Position numbers and translations under genes: made by a program. From CAG-411 sp050875145 (lineage in GTDB: Bacteria > Bacillota > Clostridia > Lachnospirales > Lachnospiraceae), in assembly GCA_050875145.1 (NCBI GenBank), contig JBNMLH010000001.1:251762-315761 (forward strand): 64,000 nt of DNA, given 5' to 3'. The notes beneath the pieces are model-generated. The model had not been told where the DNA came from, made no database searches, and saw only the letters and a program-made list of their open reading frames with translations. Below, piece by piece: positions 18,659 to 27,792 of this stretch. Position 1 is the stretch's first letter. Every line of letters starts with the position of its first letter.

Positions 18659-19957
18659 ATGAATAAAAAAGATGTATTGGAATTAAAAAAAAGATTAACA
18701 AAAAGAGGGTGTAGCTTTACCAAAATGGCAGGCTGCTATGTAGATGCAGAAAAGAATAAAATTGTAAATATCAACGAAACTTTTTTAAATCTTGAAGATG
18801 AAGAAATGCATAAATATTTAGATTTGGCAAAAAAGACTTTATCTGGAACCTTACATAACAATATATTAGAATTAGAATTTCCAAGATCAGAGGAGGAAGC
18901 TGGTGGAAAACAGCAATTTTTAATGGGACTTCGAGAAAGCGGTTTAAAAAACCAGGAGTTGGTAGACCGCTTCTTTGATCGAATTATTGAAACCTATGTA
19001 TACTCTGGTAATTATTTAATTCTGTTGTTTCATGATGCCTACGATGTAATCAAAAAAACAAATGATAATATAGCTCTTGATGAATCGGAAGAAGTATATG
19101 AATACCTTCTATGCACGATTTGTCCAGTTACACTTTCCAAAGCAGCCCTAGGCTACCGTGAAGATGAACACCGTATTGGTTCCCGTATCCGCGACTGGGT
19201 AGTAGGTGCTCCTGAAACCGGTTTTGTCTTTCCTGCCTTCAGCGAAAGAAGTACCGATATTCATGCCGCCATGTTTTATACAAGAAACGCAAAAGAACCA
19301 CATAATGAATTGATGGAAGATTTTCTTGGTTGTCCTGCCAAACTTACCGCTACCATCCAGAAAAATATGTTTGAAACTCTTGTTCAAAATGCCATGGATG
19401 AATTTCCAGAAGCCAGTGATGCCACATTGATGGATTTGCAAAGTGACTTTCAGGAACTTGTAGAAGAGCAGGAGGCACAGGAAAACGAAGATTCTCTTAT
19501 CCTAAATTCCTCTCTATTAAAAAATCTTATGACAGAAAACGAGGTACCAGAACCAGTTGTAAAGACCATTGAAAAAGCATATGAAACTGAATTTTCAGAA
19601 GAACCACCAGCCGTTGAATCATTGATTGACAAAAAGACCCTTACTGCAAATGCAAAATTAAGGGAACAACTGGCTCTTTCTAAAGAAATAGATGCCTTAA
19701 AAACAACCATTCAAGAAAAAAATGCTGTAATCGAGGAAAAGGACGCTGTAATTGAACAAAAAGATTTGGACTTACTTACTGCCAATATCATGTCTGATAC
19801 CGATGATGCTCCATTGCCAGACGGACAGGTAGTTCTACGTGTCAGTGCAGAAAAAGCGTCTCAGATTAGTTCAAAAGTTGTTGATGGTCACTCCTGTCTG
19901 GTAATCCCAGTAGATGGAAACGAGCATATTACAATAAATGGTTCTGATTTCAACTAA
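18659..19957 (+). CDS. DUF4317 domain protein
   Basis: The start at 18659 (MNKKDVLELKKRLTKRGCSFTKMAGCYVD) has GAGAGG nearby and matches the DUF4317 N-terminus; the open frame upstream is fortuitous. The 432-residue protein is typical of the family in Clostridia. Near residues 340-390 it has an acidic, coiled-coil stretch with a repeated AVIEEKD/AVIEQKD motif. Function unknown; it is cytoplasmic with no TM helix. Confidence 0.9.
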   Translation: MNKKDVLELKKRLTKRGCSFTKMAGCYVDAEKNKIVNINETFLNLEDEEMHKYLDLAKKTLSGTLHNNILELEFPRSEEEAGGKQQFLMGLRESGLKNQELVDRFFDRIIETYVYSGNYLILLFHDAYDVIKKTNDNIALDESEEVYEYLLCTICPVTLSKAALGYREDEHRIGSRIRDWVVGAPETGFVFPAFSERSTDIHAAMFYTRNAKEPHNELMEDFLGCPAKLTATIQKNMFETLVQNAMDEFPEASDATLMDLQSDFQELVEEQEAQENEDSLILNSSLLKNLMTENEVPEPVVKTIEKAYETEFSEEPPAVESLIDKKTLTANAKLREQLALSKEIDALKTTIQEKNAVIEEKDAVIEQKDLDLLTANIMSDTDDAPLPDGQVVLRVSAEKASQISSKVVDGHSCLVIPVDGNEHITINGSDFN

Positions 19958-20100
19958 AAGCCTTGTTGTCACATATATCAAATAAACAAGCAAAACAAAA
20001 AACTAGTATATTCATAATATTACAAAACAATCAAGTTCTTCTCTATAAAACCGCGTGCATCCCTGCCCAATATTTTTTAATAAACTGAAATTTTATATAG

Positions 20101-20134
20101 AAAAAACGGAACACTTTTACATGTTCCGTTTTTT
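20101..20134. terminator. Bidirectional terminator
   Basis: AAAAAACGGAACA and TGTTCCGTTTTTT form a perfect 13-bp stem with an 8-nt loop and T runs on both strands, between the convergent DUF4317 and SEC-C genes. Confidence 0.92.
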
Positions 20135-20135
20135 C

Positions 20136-21131
20136 TTATTCTTTTCCACAACACTGCTTATATTTCTTTCCACTTCCACATGGACACAAATCGTTTCTTC
20201 CAACTTTTTCTACGGTTCGATGATACGTTCCTTTTCCTCCATGTACCACCTGTGGTCTTTCTTTCTGTTCCTTTACTCCATTATAACTATTCTGTAACAA
20301 ACTCTTTAGTTGTTCTTTTTCTGTTCCTTCCGCCACATACTGCATTAAGGCATCTACCGTTTCTTCTGCCTTCTTTTCTTTCTCTTCCTTTACCGCATCA
20401 ATCAACTCTTTTATCAATGCATAACTATGTGGATATTCTTTTTCAATATAAGCAAATTCATCTTCATGCCCTTCATAATATTGGCAGATATACCAATCAT
20501 TTGTCAAAGCATCAATTTCCATTGTAATACGTGTACTATCCATCTTCTCTTCAGGTATAACATACGCCCTGTCATATCCTGCCTTTAAAGCAGTCTTTAC
20601 AATGATATTTATTTTATTATCTCCATAATAAGAATATGACTCCATAGAAGCATATGCTGATTCTAACGTTTTTTGATACATTTCTTCCGTCAAATACCCT
20701 TTTTGTTCGATATGTTCCACAAATTCTTTAAACAATGGACGATACCATGGACTTTCCATCAATTCGCATAAACGAACCAGAGTCTCAACCACATATTCCT
20801 GCATAAGACTATTCATCTGAATACTATCTAAGAAGCTATAATACGCCTCTAAATCCTTTTGATACATCTGATTACTATCTTTGACATCCTTGCGAAGTAA
20901 ACGAGGATAAATTCTGGCAAGAATAATCTTAACCGGTTCCATCTCTCTGTCATTTTGTTCTTTCAATATCTCCTGACAGATTTTTTCCACTTTATCGTAA
21001 TCTTCTTCCTTTTCATAATCTAAAGCTTCTATAACACGTTTATGAAACTTTTCGGGAACGGACTGCAACAATTCCTCCCGTTTTTTTTCTTCAAAACGCT
21101 TATTCATTTCTTGTATATTCTGTCCCATCAT
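20136..21131 (-). CDS. SEC-C metal-binding motif protein
   Basis: The 331-residue protein is mainly helical and acidic and ends with the SEC-C zinc motif NDLCPCGSGKKYKQCCGK, as in the SecA C-terminus. Such tails bind zinc and often mediate binding to SecB or the ribosome. The first two codons are both ATG, with AGGAGG four or seven bases upstream. The N-terminal region resembles helical-repeat folds but no other named domain. Confidence 0.85.
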   Translation of the reverse strand: MMGQNIQEMNKRFEEKKREELLQSVPEKFHKRVIEALDYEKEEDYDKVEKICQEILKEQNDREMEPVKIILARIYPRLLRKDVKDSNQMYQKDLEAYYSFLDSIQMNSLMQEYVVETLVRLCELMESPWYRPLFKEFVEHIEQKGYLTEEMYQKTLESAYASMESYSYYGDNKINIIVKTALKAGYDRAYVIPEEKMDSTRITMEIDALTNDWYICQYYEGHEDEFAYIEKEYPHSYALIKELIDAVKEEKEKKAEETVDALMQYVAEGTEKEQLKSLLQNSYNGVKEQKERPQVVHGGKGTYHRTVEKVGRNDLCPCGSGKKYKQCCGKE

Positions 21132-21249
21132 TTTTCCTCCTAATTTTATAAATTATATGCATTGATGCTTTTCTAAATCTCTAATAAACTCTATCCTTAT
21201 TATACACATTTTAAAACATTTTGAAAGTACAATACGCAAATAGATACAG

Positions 21250-21288
21250 AAAAAGCCACAATGTCCTTTTAAAAAAACATTGCGGCTC
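21250..21288 (-). terminator. Terminator after the MreB-like gene
   Basis: AGCCACAATGT pairs with ACATTGCGGCT (one G-U or mismatch) and five T residues follow on the minus strand. Confidence 0.85.
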
Positions 21289-21330
21289 CTCTATTTCACT
21301 ATTTCAACCATTCTAATCCTACTAAAATTT

Positions 21331-21795
21331 CTACTGTTCGTCATGCAAATTTTCTTTTTTAATCATAACAATAACTTTGCATCTTTCTTCTTGACGTTCT
21401 ATTTCGTCCATTGCTATATCACTCGGTAATAAAATTACCTCTCTGGCACCTGCATTTTTTAATATTTTTTTATAGCTATCAATTTGTGTCTCTGGTAATC
21501 GATTTGACAATACCAGTCCCACTCTTACTCCTGAAACATCACCGGCCGCTTTCTTTATCAAGCATACTATCAGTTTTTCTGTTATATCAAAATCTTCTAT
21601 CATTCCTTCATTTAATGGAGAACACATCTGTATCTTTTCTTCATCAAACGCACTGTGTACTGCCTTATTTCCAACTGCAACTGCCTCTCCATTCTCCCTT
21701 TGTAATGCAATTGCCGATTTTTCTTTTAGAATAATCCCTTTCTTCGGAACAGAAATTTCAATATCCATTGGTTCATAATTTAATTGTTGTTCCAT
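21331..21795 (-). CDS. Truncated MreB-like protein (first actin-fold half only)
   Basis: Start at 21795 (MEQQLNYEPMDIE) has GAGGAGG; an open frame upstream lacks a site. The 154-residue protein aligns by eye with the first half of MreB: KKGIILKEKSAIAL for the MreB strand GVVLKEPSVVAI, AVAVGNKA for the LAVGEEA segment, PLNEGMIEDFDITEKL for PLRDGVIxDxDVTE, and NAGAREVILLPSD for QAGARKVYLIEEP. The phosphate-1 loop (DLGT) is missing, and the second ATP-binding half is absent, so it is not an active ATPase. It could regulate MreB filaments. Downstream of pncC, same strand. Confidence 0.7.
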   Translation of the reverse strand: MEQQLNYEPMDIEISVPKKGIILKEKSAIALQRENGEAVAVGNKAVHSAFDEEKIQMCSPLNEGMIEDFDITEKLIVCLIKKAAGDVSGVRVGLVLSNRLPETQIDSYKKILKNAGAREVILLPSDIAMDEIERQEERCKVIVMIKKENLHDEQ

Positions 21796-21946
21796 TATAA
21801 TACCCTCCTCATATTCCACTAACTGCCATTTTGACAATAGATGGTAACTACATTGTAACAGGAAAATTAGAAGAAGTCCAGTATATGGTTTTTCTTCCAT
21901 TTTTATCATCTCAACCATTTTTCATTATTCATACAAAGCGTAATTA

Positions 21947-22423
21947 TTATACCTCGTTCAATAGTTCCAGCGCTTTTTCCAATGCAAAAGATACGCTCTT
22001 TTCCCTGACAATATTTCGCCCTAGATTACCAAACTGCTTTCGTTCTGTATAAATCTTTCCATTAATATAAAACCCAAAACATACGGTTCCCACAGGTTTC
22101 TCTTTTGTTCCACCTCCAGGTCCTGCTGTTCCTGTCACAGAAAGTCCAATCTGTGCATTGTTCTTTCTGGCAATCCCTTCTGCCATCTCTCTTGCCGTCT
22201 CCTCACTAACGGCTCCAAATGCTTCTAATGTCTCTTCTTTCACTCCAAGATACTTTATCTTAGCCTCGTTTGAATATGTCACAATGCTTGCATCCAAAAT
22301 CCGAGATGCATCTGCCACATCTACAATAGCACCCGTCAACTTCCCTCCTGTACAGGATTCTGCGCAGGAAACATGATATCCTTTCTCGATTAGACACATT
22401 ACAAACTGCTCTGCTATTGTCAT
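21947..22423 (-). CDS. pncC: CinA C-terminal family nicotinamide-nucleotide amidohydrolase (PncC)
   Basis: The ATG at 22423 (MTIAEQFVMCLIEKGYHVSCAESCTGG) is preferred over an in-frame GTG three codons upstream because GAGGTG serves it as ribosome site. The 158-residue protein has the PncC core: SCAESCTGGKL, SVTGTAGPGG and PVGTVCFG. It deamidates NMN to nicotinate mononucleotide, recycling NAD. Expected length for the stand-alone domain. Confidence 0.93.
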   Translation of the reverse strand: MTIAEQFVMCLIEKGYHVSCAESCTGGKLTGAIVDVADASRILDASIVTYSNEAKIKYLGVKEETLEAFGAVSEETAREMAEGIARKNNAQIGLSVTGTAGPGGGTKEKPVGTVCFGFYINGKIYTERKQFGNLGRNIVREKSVSFALEKALELLNEV

Positions 22424-22483
22424 AATTATCACCTCTATTATTCTTCGTTATTTGCTACGAAATAATTTCTCTATTACAACAAA

Positions 22484-22522
22484 AAAGCCCTAAAACCTAG
22501 CAATCTAAGTTCTAAGACCTTA
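22484..22522 (-). terminator. Terminator of the tRNA-Gly pair
   Basis: On the minus strand, AAGGTCTTAGAAC pairs (with several G-U pairs) with GTTTTAGGGCTT, followed by a T run. It lies 3' of the last tRNA gene. Confidence 0.7.
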
Positions 22523-22524
22523 AA

Positions 22525-22596
22525 AGCGCGAGACGGGATTCGAACCCGCGACCCTCGCCTTGGCAAGGCGATACTCCACCACTGAGCCACTCGCGC
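22525..22596 (-). tRNA. tRNA-Gly(GCC)
   Basis: A 72-nt cloverleaf: acceptor GCGCGAG/CTCGCGC, T-loop GGTTCGAATCC, anticodon loop TTGCCAA (GCC) on stem CGCC/GGCG, discriminator U, no encoded CCA. It is the second gene of a tandem pair. Confidence 0.95.
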
Positions 22597-22635
22597 ACAC
22601 ATATAAAATTTAAAAGATTAAGTTCTAAGACTTAA

Positions 22636-22707
22636 AGCGCGAGACGGGATTCGAACCCGCGACCCTCGCCTTGGCAAGGCGATACTCCACCACTGAGCCA
22701 CTCGCGC
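22636..22707 (-). tRNA. tRNA-Gly(GCC), tandem copy
   Basis: Identical in sequence to the neighbouring tRNA-Gly(GCC) gene, with 39 nt between the two. Similar trailing sequence (AAGTCTTAGAACTTA) follows each copy, so the pair arose by a tandem duplication with a period of 111 nt. Confidence 0.95.
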
Positions 22708-22800
22708 TTATGCTAACTGTGTCAAGCACGTCTATCATTATATCTAATATAAAAATAAATGTCAAGCATTTTTTTACCAAAATTTATTACTTATAACTAT

Positions 22801-24183
22801 CTATTCTTTCCTTGCAGCTCCATACTCTTTTCTTGTTATTATAAAATATGCTGTTAATACCATAGCTCCCGTCAATACCCATGATACTGGATATACACTC
22901 ATTAGCATTGAAAAACTATGATGCCATCTAAACACAGTATATAACCAGAAAATGCGAAAACAAACAGAACCTAATACCGTCAAAGATGCAGGTGCCATAG
23001 AATGTCCCAATCCTCTTAATACCCCTCCTGAAATTTCATAGGTACCTGTAAGAAATTCGAGCATCATTACATGGTGCATTCTTATTAATGCAAACGACAT
23101 AACAACTGTATTTACCGTATATAAACCAGTAAAAAACCTTCCCCATATCGTAAATATAGCACTCAATATAGCAGTAAGTACCATACCTTCTATCATACTG
23201 ATACGAAAAAGTTTTTTACAACGGTCAATTTTCCTAGCACCAAAATTCTGACTGGTAAATGTGACCGCCGCCTGTGCAAATGCATTGATAATATAATAGC
23301 AGAAATATTCAAAATTTAAACCGACAGAAGAACCTGACACGGCCTTATCCCCAAAACTATTAATTCCAGTCTGAATACAAACATTCGAGATAGAAAACAC
23401 ACCACTTTGAATCGCCGCTGGCATCCCTACCTTTAAAACATGTATAAGATGTCTGCCGTGTATTTTAAGTTTTCTGGGATGCAACCGTATAAATTCTTCC
23501 TCTCTACACAAAATTGCTAATACAATAATTGCACTAATCGCATCTGCCACCGCAGTTGCGATTGCTACTCCTGCAACATCCAAATGAAAACCGACCACAA
23601 GTATAATATTCAATATTCCATTTGTTACACCTGAAATAATCAGGCAATACATAGGTCTTCTGGTATCACCCATACTCCGAAGTATTGCTGCTCCAAAATT
23701 ATAGACAATTACAAAAGGTATTCCCATAAAATAAATACGCAGATAACATACTGCTAAATCCAACACCCCTTCCGGCGTTGAAATAAGCTCCAACAACGGT
23801 CTTGCTATCACCTGTCCTAGCAATAACATACAAATTCCAGATATTATGGCAAATGCTATCACCGTATGTAATACATCCTGAATCTCTTTCTTTTTCCCTT
23901 GTCCTATGTATTTAGCAATTACTACGTTTGCACCAACCGTAAGCCCTACAAATATATTAATAAACAATGCTGTCACGGAGGAATTTGCTGATACTGCGGC
24001 CAATGCATCATCACCAGCAAATCTTCCCACCACTGCTACGTCCACTGAATTAAACAGCTGTTGCAAAATACTGCTTGCTGCCAATGGAAGTGCAAAAAAT
24101 AAAATATTTTTTGCTAAAGAACCATTTAACATATCCATCTGATTTGATTTTCGTTTCCGTTCCACGTCCATTTTATTTCTCAT
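22801..24183 (-). CDS. MATE-family efflux transporter
   Basis: A twelve-TM transporter of about 460 residues with MATE motifs: FFALPLAASSILQQLFNSVDVAVVGRFAGDDALAAV at the N-terminus and repeated GAAILRSMGDTRRP and GGVLRGLGHSM. It exports cationic compounds against Na+ or H+. The first in-frame codon is TTG at 24213; I prefer ATG at 24183, although AGGAGG is only two bases upstream. A further ATG is at 24171. Confidence 0.88.
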   Translation of the reverse strand: MRNKMDVERKRKSNQMDMLNGSLAKNILFFALPLAASSILQQLFNSVDVAVVGRFAGDDALAAVSANSSVTALFINIFVGLTVGANVVIAKYIGQGKKKEIQDVLHTVIAFAIISGICMLLLGQVIARPLLELISTPEGVLDLAVCYLRIYFMGIPFVIVYNFGAAILRSMGDTRRPMYCLIISGVTNGILNIILVVGFHLDVAGVAIATAVADAISAIIVLAILCREEEFIRLHPRKLKIHGRHLIHVLKVGMPAAIQSGVFSISNVCIQTGINSFGDKAVSGSSVGLNFEYFCYYIINAFAQAAVTFTSQNFGARKIDRCKKLFRISMIEGMVLTAILSAIFTIWGRFFTGLYTVNTVVMSFALIRMHHVMMLEFLTGTYEISGGVLRGLGHSMAPASLTVLGSVCFRIFWLYTVFRWHHSFSMLMSVYPVSWVLTGAMVLTAYFIITRKEYGAARKE

Positions 24184-24477
24184 TTCCTCCTTTGTATCGA
24201 TTCTCTTTTTCAAACTTTTCTATATTCTTTTTTCATTCACGACCACTATTGTACCACAATTTACGGAACTGTTGCATAATAAAAATAAATATCCCTTTTA
24301 ATTTTGTAAACAATAAAGTAAAATAGGCAAAAACTATTTATTTAAGACTTGCATTCTTTTCTAAAGAGTGCAAAAATAAAGCAAGGCGTACTTCACTTGC
24401 TCGCTTATACATGTTAAAACTATGACAACTCTTCTATCAGTTGATGATTGAATTGTTAGAAAACAATGGAGGTTTTT

Positions 24478-25128
24478 ATGAAATACGAATTAGCTATATT
24501 TGATATGGATGGTACAATTTTAAACACACTGGAAGACTTAGCAGACAGCCTGAACGCTGCCCTTACTCATTTTTCCTATCCTACCCGTACGTTAGAAGAA
24601 GTGCGATGTTTTGTAGGAAATGGACTTATGAAATTATTGGAACGTGGTGTTCCCGCAAACACCTCTCCAGAAGACATACAAAAAGTATTCGACTATTTTA
24701 TGCCATACTATCAGGAGCACTGTGCAATCAAAACCAGACCCTATGACGGTATTTTGGACACCATTCAAAAAATCCGCAACGCAGGAATTAAAACGGCTGT
24801 AGTATCTAATAAAGCAGATGCCGCTGTGCAAGATTTATGCATTCAATATTTTCCAGGATTATTTGATTATGCCATTGGAGAAAAGAAGGGCAACGCAAGA
24901 AAACCTGCTCCTGATGCAGTAAACGAAACACTACAAGTTTTGAATTTCAAAAAAGAACAGGCCGTTTATATTGGTGATTCCGATGTAGACCTTGCAACTG
25001 CAAAAAATGCAAACCTAGATTGTATTGCAGTAGCATGGGGATTCCGAGATAAAACATTTTTAAAAGAACATGGTGCAACCTGTATTATTGACACACCAGA
25101 GCAACTGACTGCACTACTGGATAAATAA
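24478..25128 (+). CDS. HAD-superfamily hydrolase, phosphoglycolate-phosphatase type
   Basis: Start at 24478 (MKYELAIFDMDGTILNT) has GGAGG five bases upstream. The 216-residue protein has HAD motif I (DMDGT), motif II (VVSNK), and motif IV (GDSDVDLATAKNA), with a helical cap typical of Gph/PGP enzymes. It dephosphorylates small phosphorylated metabolites such as 2-phosphoglycolate; exact substrate uncertain. The 294-nt gap upstream holds an imperfect hairpin near 24351-24373 and nothing else clear. Confidence 0.88.
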   Translation: MKYELAIFDMDGTILNTLEDLADSLNAALTHFSYPTRTLEEVRCFVGNGLMKLLERGVPANTSPEDIQKVFDYFMPYYQEHCAIKTRPYDGILDTIQKIRNAGIKTAVVSNKADAAVQDLCIQYFPGLFDYAIGEKKGNARKPAPDAVNETLQVLNFKKEQAVYIGDSDVDLATAKNANLDCIAVAWGFRDKTFLKEHGATCIIDTPEQLTALLDK

Positions 25129-25156
25129 TCTATACTTTTTATAATAAAATAAATGC

Positions 25157-25192
25157 CAATTCATAGGAAAGCTACAAATCCCCTATGAATTG
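25157..25192. terminator. Hairpin between convergent HAD and trpA genes
   Basis: CAATTCATAGG pairs perfectly with CCTATGAATTG. It lies between stop codons of convergent genes; no long T run, so strength is uncertain. Confidence 0.6.
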
Positions 25193-25257
25193 ACATGATC
25201 TATTAGTATTATAATCGAAATAAGCTTTCTCTTATATATATCACATCTTAGTTCAAC

Positions 25258-26034
25258 CTATGCTCGCAAACATGCTTCTTTCATCTCTTTTACATATTTC
25301 GCAATCTCTGCTGGTGCGGCTTCTCCATGAGCTGCACACAATTTCACAATCGCAGAACCAACGATGACTCCATCTGCCTGCTTTGCCATCTTTTCTGCCT
25401 GCTCCGGAGTAGAAATACCAAATCCCACTGCGCAAGGAATATCATTTACTTCCTTTACTTTCTTAACCATAGCACCAATGTCTGTTGTAATATTAGAACG
25501 CACACCGGTTACACCAAGGGACGATACACAGTATACAAATCCATTTGCCTCTTTCGCAATCATCGTAATACGTTCCTCTGAGGTAGGTGCAATCATAGAA
25601 ATCAAATCCACATCATACTGTTTACACACTGCATCAAATTCTTCTTTTTCTTCGAATGGAATGTCTGGTAAGATAATGCCGTCAATGCCTACTTCCTGAC
25701 AATTTTTCATGAACCGTTCTGCACCATAGGAAAATACAACATTGGCATAAGTCATAAATACCAGTGGAATGGTGACAGTCTGACGCAATTCCTTTACCAT
25801 TGCAAATACATCATCTGTTGTGATTTTATTCTTTAATGCGCGAATGTTTGCCTCCTGAATTACAGGACCTTCTGCTGTAGGGTCAGAAAATGGAATCCCC
25901 AGTTCAATCAAGTCTGCTCCTGCCTGAACCATCTCGATAACAGCCTTCTTTGTGGTATCTAATGTAGGGTCCCCACAGGTAATAAAAGGAATAAATGCCT
26001 TTCCATTTTCAAATGCTTTCTTAATGTTACTCAT
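25258..26034 (-). CDS. trpA: Tryptophan synthase alpha subunit
   Basis: Start at 26034 (MSNIKKAFENGKAFIPFITCGDP) has GAGGGGAGG; the open frame upstream is trpB sequence. The 258-residue TIM barrel has the catalytic Glu in GADLIELGIPFSDP and Asp in GIDGIILPDIPFEE. It cleaves indole-3-glycerol phosphate to indole, passed through a tunnel to TrpB. It overlaps the end of trpB by 8 nt. No other trp genes (E, G, D, C, F) are present nearby. Confidence 0.95.
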   Translation of the reverse strand: MSNIKKAFENGKAFIPFITCGDPTLDTTKKAVIEMVQAGADLIELGIPFSDPTAEGPVIQEANIRALKNKITTDDVFAMVKELRQTVTIPLVFMTYANVVFSYGAERFMKNCQEVGIDGIILPDIPFEEKEEFDAVCKQYDVDLISMIAPTSEERITMIAKEANGFVYCVSSLGVTGVRSNITTDIGAMVKKVKEVNDIPCAVGFGISTPEQAEKMAKQADGVIVGSAIVKLCAAHGEAAPAEIAKYVKEMKEACLRA

Positions 26035-27211
26035 ATAAATCCTCCCCTCTGTAGCGGGCGATTGCTGCACAATCCTTGTCGCCACGTCCTGAAATATTGA
26101 TTACCATAATCTCGTCTTTGCTCATTGTTTTTGCCATTTTCATTGCATGTGCCACGGCATGTGCACTTTCAATAGCAGGAATGATACCCTCAATTCTGGA
26201 AAGATATTCAAATGCTTCTACTGCTTCATCATCTGTAACTGCCACATATTCTGCCCTTCCAATATCATGAAGATATGCATGTTCCGGTCCAATTCCCGGG
26301 TAATCCAGTCCTGCTGAAATAGAATACACTGGCGCAATCTGTCCATACTCATCCTGACAGAAGTAAGATTTCATACCATGGAAAATACCAAGCTTTCCTG
26401 TATTGATTGTGGCTGCTGTTTCAAAGGTATCAATGCCCCTTCCTGCTGCCTCACATCCAATCAAACGAACACCTTTATCTTCGATAAAATTGTAAAATGC
26501 TCCAATGGCATTGGAACCACCACCAACACATGCTAATACTGCATCTGGAAGTCGTCCTTCCTTTTCCAAAACCTGCTGTTTGATTTCCTTACTGATGACC
26601 GCCTGAAAATCACGGACAATCGTTGGAAATGGATAAGGTCCCATAACAGAACCCAGTACATAATGGGTATCTTCTATTCTGGCAGTCCATTCACGAAAGG
26701 TTTCTGAAACCGCATCTTTCAAAGTAGCAGTCCCACTTTCTACTGGATGTACCTTTGCCCCAAGTAAACGCATACGATATACATTTAATGCCTGTCTTTC
26801 ACAGTCTTCTTTTCCCATGAAAATTTCACATTCCATGCCCATCATAGCGGCTACCGTTGCGGTTGCCACACCATGCTGTCCTGCACCAGTCTCTGCAATG
26901 ACTCTTGTTTTTCCCATTCGCTTTGCCAAAAGCATCTGTCCAATTACGTTGTTGATTTTATGTGCTCCTGTATGATTTAAGTCTTCACGCTTTAAGTAAA
27001 TCTTTGGTCCACCTAAATCTTTTGTCATATGCTCTGCATAATACAAACGACTTGGACGTCCTGCATACTCATTCAGCATCGTTTCTAATTCTTTATTAAA
27101 CTCTGGATCATCTTTGTATTTTTTATATGCTTCCTCCAGTTCCAACATAGCATTCATCAATGTTTCCGGAATATACTGTCCACCGTGTATTCCAAATCTT
27201 CCTTTTGACAT
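26027..27211 (-). CDS. trpB: Tryptophan synthase beta subunit
   Basis: Start at 27211 (MSKGRFGIHGGQYIPETLMN) has GGAGG eight bases upstream; the frame before it is leader sequence. The 394-residue PLP enzyme carries the catalytic Lys in HTGAHKINN, the phosphate-binding loop GGGSNA and the VGG... C-terminal domain. It joins indole with serine to make tryptophan. The order trpB-trpA with overlapping stop and start is conserved. It is preceded by a T-box leader with a UGG specifier. Confidence 0.96.
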   Translation of the reverse strand: MSKGRFGIHGGQYIPETLMNAMLELEEAYKKYKDDPEFNKELETMLNEYAGRPSRLYYAEHMTKDLGGPKIYLKREDLNHTGAHKINNVIGQMLLAKRMGKTRVIAETGAGQHGVATATVAAMMGMECEIFMGKEDCERQALNVYRMRLLGAKVHPVESGTATLKDAVSETFREWTARIEDTHYVLGSVMGPYPFPTIVRDFQAVISKEIKQQVLEKEGRLPDAVLACVGGGSNAIGAFYNFIEDKGVRLIGCEAAGRGIDTFETAATINTGKLGIFHGMKSYFCQDEYGQIAPVYSISAGLDYPGIGPEHAYLHDIGRAEYVAVTDDEAVEAFEYLSRIEGIIPAIESAHAVAHAMKMAKTMSKDEIMVINISGRGDKDCAAIARYRGEDLYE

Positions 27212-27281
27212 ACTGTTACCTCCTGTTTTTAATAGACTTTTTTGGTAAATCACGTTACAAGGCATTTTCCCAGTAACAGAA

Positions 27282-27345
27282 CAAAGTGGACAAGTCCACT
27301 TCAACTTCCAAAATCCCTCATTCATGAGGGACTTGCTCCACTTTG
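27282..27345. repeat. Hairpin repeat family B, copy 1
   Basis: CAAAGTGGACAAGTCC (27282-27297) and GGACTTGCTCCACTTTG (27329-27345) form a long stem with one bulge; an inner TCCCTCAT/ATGAGGGA hairpin fills the loop. Related copies are at 30425 and 40267. It lies in the leader between the T-box terminator and trpB. Confidence 0.75.
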
Positions 27346-27459
27346 CGTGCCAGATGCGTGTTGCATGCTTTTGCAACAATACACCTTACGCATCTACTCT
27401 GTACGCTATTTTACTAAAACTCGTACCTCGTTAAGTAAAATATGTGTGTGCACATCCCT

Positions 27460-27511
27460 GCGGAGCGTTTTTGCTTTATAGGACGAACTTTCCTACAAAG
27501 CAAAAAAAGCC
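27460..27511. repeat. Hairpin repeat family A, copy 1
   Basis: Begins GCGGAGCGTTTTTGCT and folds as TTTTTGCTTTATAGGA against TCCTACAAAGCAAAAA. Related copies at 37467 and 46308 keep the head and the fold with changed stem bases. Each copy runs directly into a terminator. Confidence 0.65.
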
Positions 27512-27786
27512 TCCTATCCTACTTTCATAGGACAGGAGACATCATATACGAATCTCTTGCGGTACCACCTATCTTTATGCAAAACTGCATACACTCTGCT
27601 CGTGCAACATGACACGCTCTCCCTGTAACGTAGGAGCTACGTCGGACATTACTAAGTCAACCTACGACTGTTCTTTCCGCCCTTATGAGTCCATTCACAA
27701 AAAGTGGTCTTGCTATCTTCCCACCAACCGATAACTCTCTGTATTTCCCATACTCTCTGCTACTCTTCTCAATCATTGGTTTCTTC
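27500..27786 (-). promoter_or_regulatory. Tryptophan T-box leader (riboswitch) of trpBA
   Basis: On the minus strand the leader begins about 27786. It has stem I with AGAGAG and AGATAGC elements, and a specifier loop GTGAATGGACTC whose UGG codon is at 27691-27693, matching tRNA-Trp. Near its end is the T-box AGGTGGTACCGC (about 27557-27569) followed by a strong terminator (27509-27540). Uncharged tRNA-Trp would stabilise the antiterminator and allow trpBA transcription. The 270 nt between terminator and trpB holds two repeat elements. Confidence 0.88.
27509..27540 (-). terminator. T-box regulatory terminator
   Basis: GTCTCCTGTCCT pairs with AGGATAGGAGGC around an 8-nt loop, followed by seven T residues on the minus strand. 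The alternate structure uses the T-box bases just upstream. Confidence 0.88.
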
Positions 27787-27792
27787 TTTACT

